Assembly (NCBI GenBank): GCA_045637645.1
Contig: JAZTZV010000091.1
Location: forward strand, 1-19,252
Length of the DNA: 19,252 nucleotides
From: RGIG1959 sp045637645
GTDB taxonomy: Bacteria > Bacillota > Clostridia > Oscillospirales > Acutalibacteraceae
Direction: 5' to 3'
Shown here: in pieces, positions 13,714-19,252 of the stretch
Layout: the number at the start of each line of letters is the position of its first letter
How positions within the stretch are numbered: the first letter of the stretch is position 1
Program-made: the position numbers and the translations under genes
Notes under the pieces: model-generated
What the model saw: the letters and a program-made list of their open reading frames with translations, nothing else
Database searches by the model: none
Told to the model about the DNA's origin: nothing

Positions 13714-15802
13714 GACGATGGGGCGCACGAATGCGCAACGGCTCAACATGCCGCAATTGCTCGGCGGATTGAACGTGGCGGCGCATCCGACGCTGATCGA
13801 GGACGATGAGCTTGCCGACGTGTGCAATTTGACGCCGCGAAACGGTATGCTCGTGACGCGTCAAGCCGTGCGCGCCGTTGGGGATGCACCGCTTGTCGCG
13901 TGCGAAGGGCAGGTACGGCTTGTTGATAAGATCCTGCGTCAGCCGATTGAGATCGACGGCGAAATGTGTACGGTGATCGTGTCCGCCGCCGGCACGGGGG
14001 AGCAAGCCATTACCGATGCGGATGTGACGGTGCAGGTGGTGACGCTGGATGGCGTTTGCAAGCGTACGTATACGATGCACTCTCTCGGTACGGGTGTCTA
14101 TTCTTTCGCGGTCGTGCCGTGTGATGCCAAAGCATACGGCGCACCGTTTTTGCTCTATCATGCGGCAAATGTGTTCATCCCCGACGACAAGAGCGGCACG
14201 ATGACGCGCATCGAGGCGGACAAGCTGTATGCGCCGCTGGTGATGGTGAACGCAACGAGCGTACCGCTGACGGAGAATCAAGTGCCGTCGTGCGATCTGG
14301 CGAACGGTGTGACCTACGAAGGATTTAATGTGCTGACCGAGTGGTATCGTGCGCGTTTCACATCGTCGGTGGAAGCGTTGACACCGCAAGCGGAGGTATA
14401 TGTCCTTCCGACGAAGTTGTATCCGTCAACGTTGACGATGGATATGCTGACCGAAAAAGGAAAAACGACCGTCAGCATGACAGTCGGCGGGGAAGCGGTC
14501 GGTTTTACAATCGGGGCTTCCCAATACAGTGCGCAAGCATATGTGAACGGGTATGTGCGAGTCTCACCCGCGCTGCCCGTTGCGGAGCGGAAAGGGAATG
14601 TGACGATCACATGTGAGCGCGAGCGAGGTCAACGGCTGCAGTCCGTTCGAGACGCGACGATCGCGACGTGGTTCGGCGGCACGCAAAACAAACGCGGCGG
14701 CACACGCTTGTTTTTGGCAGGCTTCGGCAGCGCCAAGGTTATGTGGTCGGAGGTTGACAACCCGTTTTATTTTCCTGAAAACAATTATATGGCGGTGGGC
14801 GATTTGTCTCAACGTGTGACCGCACTTAAAAAGCAAGGGAACATGCTTGTGATTTTTAAGGAACGTGAGATGTTTTACACCACGTACGTAAAAGGCGAAA
14901 TCGAGAGCACGCGCATTGAAAGCGGTACAAACGCCGACACGACAGCGACGAAAGCGTATTTTCCGTTGACGCAGTTGTCGCCGAGCATTGGTTGTCGTTG
15001 TCCCGAAAGCTTGGCACTTTGCCGCGATCGTCTTGTGTGGATGGATCGGGATGCGCGGCTGTATGCTTTGATTCCGTCGGGCGCGTACAGTTCGCGTAAC
15101 GTGCACGAGATCGGTGCAAAGATCCGTCCGTGGTTGCTCGAGAACACCACGGAAACAACGCGAAAAGCCGCTGTTGCTGTCGATCACGACGGCAAATATC
15201 GTGTCATGATCGGCAATGTGATGGCGGAGTTTGATTATAATGAGAACGGGTTTGTGACGGTATCGGGATATGCTTCCGGCGCACGTTCGGCGCAGAATGC
15301 CGCATGGTATGTGCATCGCTTTGACGGGTTTCCTGCGACGGCGACACAAACGCTTGTCAGCGATCGCGCCGACCGCGCGATCATGATCAGCACGGGGGAG
15401 GTGTATCCGACGCATAAACTGGTGCGTACGGTGTATCGCTTCGAGGATGGCGACGCGGATCGCTGCTTGGTTTTCGACAATACGATTGCACCGTCTCAAG
15501 TTTCTTATTCGATCGCGGTGACGCTGACCACCAAAGAGTTCGACTTCGGGGATGCGACGGTGTACAAGCGTGTCGGGGCGCTGTTTGTGAGAATGCAAAC
15601 CGATAATGCGGCCGTGCGGGTGTTGTACAACGGCATTTTACCGCCGAGTGGGCAAGGCTGTTATAGCCGTGATCTGCACGCGCATGTGATCTTGCCCGGT
15701 GTCAAGCGATGTCGCACAGCGGCGTTGCGGGCGGATGCGGTCGGAAGACTGTGCTTTGCGGGGTTGTGGTGGCAATATACGCCGTTCGGAACCGTGAAGT
15801 GA
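13703..15802 (+). CDS. Large virion protein, hub / P22 gp10-like (predicted beta-propeller)
   Basis: 699 residues from GTG 13703 (AAAGGA 12 bases upstream; ATG 13718 is an alternative without a good ribosome site). The N-terminus, LLGGLNVAAHPTLIEDDELADVCNLTPRNG, resembles the opening of phage hub and stabilisation proteins that start with a GGLN..D..L...N motif. The middle stretch, with RGGTRLFLAGF, MWSEVDNPFYFPENN and VTALKKQGNMLVIFKE, is typical of these propeller-containing virion proteins. Repeated YxVMIGN/FDYN-type beta blades follow. In P22, gp10 joins gp4 to plug the portal and hold the tailspike. The identity is inferred from these motifs and from gene order. It is the last gene of the block, and its stop lies one base from the convergent stop of DUF4363. 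Confidence 0.65.
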   Translation: MRYETMGRTNAQRLNMPQLLGGLNVAAHPTLIEDDELADVCNLTPRNGMLVTRQAVRAVGDAPLVACEGQVRLVDKILRQPIEIDGEMCTVIVSAAGTGEQAITDADVTVQVVTLDGVCKRTYTMHSLGTGVYSFAVVPCDAKAYGAPFLLYHAANVFIPDDKSGTMTRIEADKLYAPLVMVNATSVPLTENQVPSCDLANGVTYEGFNVLTEWYRARFTSSVEALTPQAEVYVLPTKLYPSTLTMDMLTEKGKTTVSMTVGGEAVGFTIGASQYSAQAYVNGYVRVSPALPVAERKGNVTITCERERGQRLQSVRDATIATWFGGTQNKRGGTRLFLAGFGSAKVMWSEVDNPFYFPENNYMAVGDLSQRVTALKKQGNMLVIFKEREMFYTTYVKGEIESTRIESGTNADTTATKAYFPLTQLSPSIGCRCPESLALCRDRLVWMDRDARLYALIPSGAYSSRNVHEIGAKIRPWLLENTTETTRKAAVAVDHDGKYRVMIGNVMAEFDYNENGFVTVSGYASGARSAQNAAWYVHRFDGFPATATQTLVSDRADRAIMISTGEVYPTHKLVRTVYRFEDGDADRCLVFDNTIAPSQVSYSIAVTLTTKEFDFGDATVYKRVGALFVRMQTDNAAVRVLYNGILPPSGQGCYSRDLHAHVILPGVKRCRTAALRADAVGRLCFAGLWWQYTPFGTVK

Positions 15803-15803
15803 G

Positions 15804-16184
15804 TCACATGATGTTTTCGGGGGTCGGCCATTCGGTGTCCATCAAAATTTCCAGTTGCACGCGCATGGCGGCGAGGGTAGCAAAAAAATCGGCAGGATCA
15901 TCATCACTGACAAGATAGGGCAGAGAACCTGCTTGTTGGAAGATGCTTTCCATGCGCTCGTGCTTGAGAAAAAACGGAAACCAGCGCATATCTTTCTCTA
16001 AGTTCGACGACAACTCCTCCGCCGCCTTGCGGCAACCTTCAATATCGCCGCTTTGATAAATTGTGATCAAATCGTTGCACGCAGTGATCAAGTGATCGGT
16101 CGCGCGGTGTTGGAGGATCAATGCTCCTGCACTCATGCCGATGACTACGATCAATAACGCAAAGGCGATCCAAACGCGTTTCAT
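15804..16184 (-). CDS. DUF4363 family protein
   Basis: 126 residues read leftward from ATG 16184, which overlaps the DUF421 stop by four bases (ATGA) and has AAAGGAG eight bases upstream. One N-terminal hydrophobic helix (VWIAFALLIVVIGMSAGALI) is a membrane anchor or signal. The remainder is helical and outside the membrane, with WFPFFLKHERM and LEILMDTEW. DUF4363 genes commonly follow DUF421 genes in Clostridia. The function is unknown. The stop codon faces that of the last phage gene across a single base, so transcripts of the two operons must overlap. Confidence 0.82.
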   Translation of the reverse strand: MKRVWIAFALLIVVIGMSAGALILQHRATDHLITACNDLITIYQSGDIEGCRKAAEELSSNLEKDMRWFPFFLKHERMESIFQQAGSLPYLVSDDDPADFFATLAAMRVQLEILMDTEWPTPENIM

Positions 16185-16864
16185 GTCGGCAGCTCCTTTC
16201 CGATGATGTGGTAGTCCTTGGTGCCGTTTACGGTCAGGATCATCACATCGTCGCGCGTGTGATATCCTTCACGTCGTAAGGTGGCGTCGATCCATTTGTC
16301 GTCGACGCCGCAAGCACGCATCGCCCATTCGCTGGTGTGTCCGTCGGCAAGAACGACCAACGGCATGCCGTGGTCGTCGGTCGGTGGGACGCCGAGATCT
16401 TCATACACGACAGGGCGCTTTGTTATAACAGGATAGACGGTGACGGTACCGTTGGTTTCGGCAATGGCGGTTTGTACATCGCGCAGATCGAAAATGTTCT
16501 GCTTGCGCAGACTTTCGCTTAAATCCTCCACCGACAGGCGCAGCTTGCGCAGTACTTTTTGGTCGAGTTTACCTTTGTGAATGATCAACAACGGTGTACC
16601 GCTGACGAGGGAGGAGAAGGTGCGACTTTTGAGCATCAGCGCCGAAAGCAGAATCTCCGCGGCAACCAACACAAAAATCGGAATTAAGCCGCTTAAAAGC
16701 GGAATGGCGCTGTCTTGCATCGGGACGGATGCCAGATCCGAGATCAACAGCGTGACAACCAGTTCAATGGGTTGCAGTTCGCCGAGTTGACGCCGTCCCA
16801 TAATTCTCATTGCCGCAATCAGCATAATGTAAATGATCAACGTACGTATTGCCGTGACTGCCAT
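16181..16864 (-). CDS. DUF421 (YetF-like) membrane protein
   Basis: 227 residues from ATG 16864, chosen because GGAGGT lies six bases upstream; the reading frame stays open further upstream without family similarity. Three N-terminal membrane helices (about residues 4-22, 35-50, 57-77) contain the family signature MGRRQLGELQPIELVVTLLISDLASVPM. The soluble domain carries GTPLLIIHKGKL and LRKQNIFDLRDVQTAIAETNG. DUF421 proteins are frequent in spore formers; Bacillus members (YetF, 2Duf) sit in the spore inner membrane and affect heat resistance or germination. The role here is inferred only. It is co-transcribed with DUF4363. The leader to its right contains a terminator-like hairpin. Confidence 0.88.
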   Translation of the reverse strand: MAVTAIRTLIIYIMLIAAMRIMGRRQLGELQPIELVVTLLISDLASVPMQDSAIPLLSGLIPIFVLVAAEILLSALMLKSRTFSSLVSGTPLLIIHKGKLDQKVLRKLRLSVEDLSESLRKQNIFDLRDVQTAIAETNGTVTVYPVITKRPVVYEDLGVPPTDDHGMPLVVLADGHTSEWAMRACGVDDKWIDATLRREGYHTRDDVMILTVNGTKDYHIIGKELPT

Positions 16865-16940
16865 GGTGGCACCTCCGTTTTGGGGGAATATGCCATAGTA
16901 TGTGCGGATCGGGAGAGGGATATGCAAAACTAAAACAAAA

Positions 16941-16986
16941 CAACGCCGCCGAGTGTTTCTTTTAAACCTCGACGGCGTTGTTTTTT
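16941..16986. terminator. Bidirectional intrinsic terminator
   Basis: A 13-bp stem with one mismatch, CAACGCCGCCGAG (16941-16953) with CTCGACGGCGTTG (16968-16980), has a 14-base loop. Six T follow on the plus strand (16981-16986). The minus strand also has a U-rich tail (TTTTGTTTT). A small second hairpin, GCCG-AAAA-CGGC with seven T, follows on the plus strand (16987-17006). It would stop rightward read-through from the phage block before rpoB. On the minus strand it lies between the predicted promoter and DUF421. Confidence 0.8.
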
Positions 16987-17046
16987 GCCGAAAACGGCGT
17001 TTTTTTCGAAAAAAGCAAAAAAAAATTGCCAAATCGAAAAAAACGA

Positions 17047-17075
17047 TTGACAACGCGGAAAAATTTGTGTATTAT
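17047..17075 (+). promoter_or_regulatory. Predicted sigma-A promoter of rpoB
   Basis: TTGACA (17047-17052), an exact -35 box, is spaced 17 bp from TATTAT (17070-17075). It would give a 5' leader of about 155 bases before the rpoB start. It is the best promoter in the window. Bases 16865-17237 hold no convincing gene, only these control elements. Confidence 0.75.
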
Positions 17076-17122
17076 ACTATACTGCACAATCATGGGGAGA
17101 TATCCTCTTTTTTGCTATAAAA

Positions 17123-17151
17123 AGTATAGCACAAACGGCAAAAAAAATCAA
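17123..17151 (-). promoter_or_regulatory. Predicted leftward promoter facing the rpoB promoter
   Basis: On the minus strand TTGATT (17151-17146) is spaced 17 bp from TATACT (17128-17123), preceded by TGC as an extended -10. It points at DUF421 and overlaps a GCTATA/TATAGC dyad (17114-17130). Its predicted start near 17116 lies to the right of the rpoB start near 17082, so the two promoters fire toward each other. Confidence 0.55.
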
Positions 17152-17237
17152 GAGGAAATGTTTGTGTCGGCGAAAAACGACGCTCCCCGAACCCCACTTA
17201 GGTTTACGGAAATATGAAATACAGGAGTGAGCGCAAC

Positions 17238-19252
17238 ATGGTCAACATTAAACCGAAACAGCTCGGTACCACCACGCGTATGAACTTCGCGAAGATCAAT
17301 GAGGTCATTGATATGCCCAACCTCATCGAGATTCAAAAGAATTCGTACAACTGGTTCCTTACCGAAGGTCTGCGTGAAGTGTTCCGCGACATGGCTGCCA
17401 TCAGCGATTACACGGGGAATCTGGTTCTCGAATTTGTCGATTACCGTTTGGACGATACCCCGAAGTACAATGTGGAGCAGTGCAAGGAGCGCGATGTGAC
17501 TTACGCTACGCGTTTGCACGTGCGTGCACGTCTTCTCAACAAAGAAACCGGCGAGATCAAGGAGTCCGAAATCTGCATGGGCGATTTCCCGCTCATGACC
17601 GAAAGCGGCACCTTTGTCATCAACGGCGCGGAGCGCGTGATCGTGTCGCAGCTCGTTCGTTCGCCCGGCGTGTACTACGGCATGTCTTATGATACGGTCG
17701 GTAAGAAACTCTTCACCTCCACCGTCATCCCCAACCGCGGTGCGTGGCTCGAGTATGAGACCGATTCGTCCGACGTGTTCTATGTCCGCATCGACAAGAA
17801 CCGCAAGATCCCCGTGACGGTGTTCGTGCGTGCGCTCGGTCTCGGTTCCGACGCGGAACTCATCGAGTTCTTCGGCGAGGACGACCGCATCTTGGCGACC
17901 ATTGAGAAAGATACCACCAAAAACACCGAAGAGGCGCTTTTGGAATTGTATCGTAAATTGCGTCCCGGTGAGCCTGCGACCCTCGAAAACTCGCAAGAGC
18001 ACCTCGAGAACCTGTTCTTTGATCCCCGCCGCTATGATCTCTCGCGCGTGGGTCGCTATAAATACAATAAGAAGCTCGGTCTTCACAACCGTTTGCAAGG
18101 CTGCACCCTCAGCCGTCCCGTGATCAACCCCAACACCGGCGAGATCATGGCGGAGCCTGGTGAAGTCATCACCCGTGCGCGCGCTTTCGAGATGGAAGAT
18201 GCCGGCGTCACGGTGGCGTACGTCAACATCGATGATCACGGCGAGCAAAAGGAAGTCAAGATCATCACCAACGGCATGGTCGACATCACCAAGTATGTGG
18301 ACTTTGACGTGACCGATCTCGGTGTGAACGAGCGTGTGCGCTATGTCGTCCTCAAAGAGATCCTCGACACCTGCGATGGGGAAGAGGCGATCCGCGAAGC
18401 GATCAAAGAGCGCCTTGCCGAATTGATCCCCAACCACATCATCATCGATGATATGTTGGCGTCCATCAACTACATCAACTGCCTTGCGTACGACATCGGC
18501 ACCACCGACGATATCGACCACTTGGGCAACCGCCGCATCCGTTCGGTCGGCGAACTTCTCCAAAACCAATTCCGCATCGGTTTCACCCGCATGGAGCGTG
18601 TGATCCGCGAGCGTATGACCCTGCAAGCGCAGGACATGGATTCCGCGACCCCGCAAGCGTTTATCAACATTCGCCCGGTCAGCGCCGCGATCAAGGAGTT
18701 CTTCGGCTCCTCGCCGCTGTCGCAATTCATGGATCAAAACAACCCGCTTGCTGAATTGACTCACAAGCGTCGTCTTTCGGCCCTCGGCCCGGGCGGTTTG
18801 TCCCGTGACCGTGCAGGCTTCGAAGTCCGTGACGTTCACTACAGCCACTACGGTCGTATGTGCCCGATCGAGACTCCTGAAGGCCCGAACATCGGTCTGA
18901 TCTCCTACTTGGCGACCTTTGCGCGCATCAACCAATACGGCTTCGTGGAAGCTCCGTATCGCCGCGTTGACAAAGAGACCGGTGTGGTCACCGATGAAGT
19001 CGTGTACATGTCCGCTGACATGGAAGACGATTACATCGTGGCGCAGGCAAACGAACCCCTCGACGAAGAAGGTCGTTTCGCTAACCGCCGCGTCAATGCG
19101 CGTTTCCGCAGCGAATTCCTCGAGTGCGAACCCGAGAGAATCGATTATATGGACGTCTCGCCGAAGATGGTTGTGTCCGTCGCAACGGCGATGATTCCCT
19201 TCCTCGAGAACGATGACGCCAACCGTGCGCTCATGGGCTCGAACATGCAACG
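17238..19252 (+). CDS. rpoB: RNA polymerase beta subunit, N-terminal part (cut by window end)
   Basis: 671 codons from ATG 17238 run off the right edge; the full protein would be about 1,200 residues. AGGAG lies ten bases before the start. The beginning (FAKINEVIDMPNLIEIQKNSYNWF, here residues 17-40 in part) and REVFRDM, SDYTGNLVLEF are typical of clostridial RpoB. The rifampicin pocket is intact: FFGSSPLSQFMDQNNPL starts at residue 488, with Asp499, His509 and Ser514 equal to E. coli Asp516, His526 and Ser531. Position 510 of E. coli numbering is Pro rather than Gln. The sequence continues with RAGFEVRDVHYSHYGRMCPI and TPEGPNIGLI. It has its own promoter, and rplJ/rplL are not directly upstream as they are in many bacteria. 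Confidence 0.98.
   Translation, partial: MVNIKPKQLGTTTRMNFAKINEVIDMPNLIEIQKNSYNWFLTEGLREVFRDMAAISDYTGNLVLEFVDYRLDDTPKYNVEQCKERDVTYATRLHVRARLLNKETGEIKESEICMGDFPLMTESGTFVINGAERVIVSQLVRSPGVYYGMSYDTVGKKLFTSTVIPNRGAWLEYETDSSDVFYVRIDKNRKIPVTVFVRALGLGSDAELIEFFGEDDRILATIEKDTTKNTEEALLELYRKLRPGEPATLENSQEHLENLFFDPRRYDLSRVGRYKYNKKLGLHNRLQGCTLSRPVINPNTGEIMAEPGEVITRARAFEMEDAGVTVAYVNIDDHGEQKEVKIITNGMVDITKYVDFDVTDLGVNERVRYVVLKEILDTCDGEEAIREAIKERLAELIPNHIIIDDMLASINYINCLAYDIGTTDDIDHLGNRRIRSVGELLQNQFRIGFTRMERVIRERMTLQAQDMDSATPQAFINIRPVSAAIKEFFGSSPLSQFMDQNNPLAELTHKRRLSALGPGGLSRDRAGFEVRDVHYSHYGRMCPIETPEGPNIGLISYLATFARINQYGFVEAPYRRVDKETGVVTDEVVYMSADMEDDYIVAQANEPLDEEGRFANRRVNARFRSEFLECEPERIDYMDVSPKMVVSVATAMIPFLENDDANRALMGSNMQ

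Noticed and set aside
3104..15830. Attachment-site direct repeats flanking the phage block
   Set aside because: I compared by eye the sequence just left of 3372 with that around 15790-15830 and found no shared repeat; no tRNA gene is present. Short or degenerate repeats could be missed.
16865..17053. N-terminal extension of DUF421 in the open frame to 17053
   Set aside because: The extension covers the terminator hairpin and has no family similarity; ATG 16864 has an ideal ribosome site and starts at the conserved domain.
17148..19250. 700-codon open frame on the minus strand opposite rpoB
   Set aside because: It is exactly antisense to a clear rpoB; its composition is that of a mirrored codon pattern (Asp/His/Val-rich) with no domain. 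Codon bias of rpoB keeps the frame open.

Overview
The window looks like the chromosome of a Gram-positive, low-to-mid GC Firmicute of the class Clostridia, probably Ruminococcaceae/Oscillospiraceae-like. The reasons are the clostridial RpoB N-terminus, a DUF421/DUF4363 membrane pair, an MBOAT + DHHW O-acetylation pair with a long Thr-rich linker, strong purine-rich ribosome binding sites, and LexA/DinR-type (GAAC-N4-GTTC) SOS boxes. The organism assignment is inference from family knowledge; no search was run.

Layout. (1) 1-3171: a promoter, then a two-gene operon for cell-surface polymer O-acetylation (MBOAT acyltransferase and DHHW/AlgX-like partner), closed by a strong intrinsic terminator. 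(2) 3183-3337: a control region with a sigma-A-type promoter, two perfect SOS boxes 101 bp apart and a terminator-like hairpin between them. (3) 3372-15802: one uninterrupted rightward block of twelve intact phage-particle genes: double zinc-ribbon protein, small and large terminase, P22-type portal, small membrane protein, scaffold, major capsid protein, N-acetylmuramoyl-alanine amidase, XhlA-like protein, holin-like protein, a large fibre with a C-terminal metallophosphoesterase domain, a small connector-like protein and a 699-residue hub-like protein. Three 46-bp repeats made of GTGAARA heptamers sit between terminase and portal. (4) 15804-16864, leftward: DUF4363 and DUF421 genes. (5) 16865-17237: a bidirectional terminator and two face-to-face promoters. 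(6) 17238 to the end: the first 671 codons of rpoB.

How it fits together. The phage block follows the order of a P22-like short-tailed phage head operon (TerS, TerL, portal, scaffold, coat, then gp4-like and gp10-like), with a lysis module and fibre inserted after the coat gene. It has no integrase, repressor, excisionase, replication gene, tape measure, tail tube, ejection proteins or visible att repeats, and host genes bound it on both sides. Every reading frame is open, and the promoter carries SOS operators. The most interesting reading is a DNA-damage-inducible, domesticated particle-forming locus (a gene-transfer-agent candidate or a killing/packaging particle) fixed next to rpoB. A decayed but recent prophage remnant, or a capsid-forming satellite, are the main alternatives.

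The block ends one base from the stop codon of the convergent DUF4363 gene with no terminator between them. Particle-operon transcripts should therefore run antisense through DUF4363-DUF421 until the bidirectional terminator at 16941-16986.
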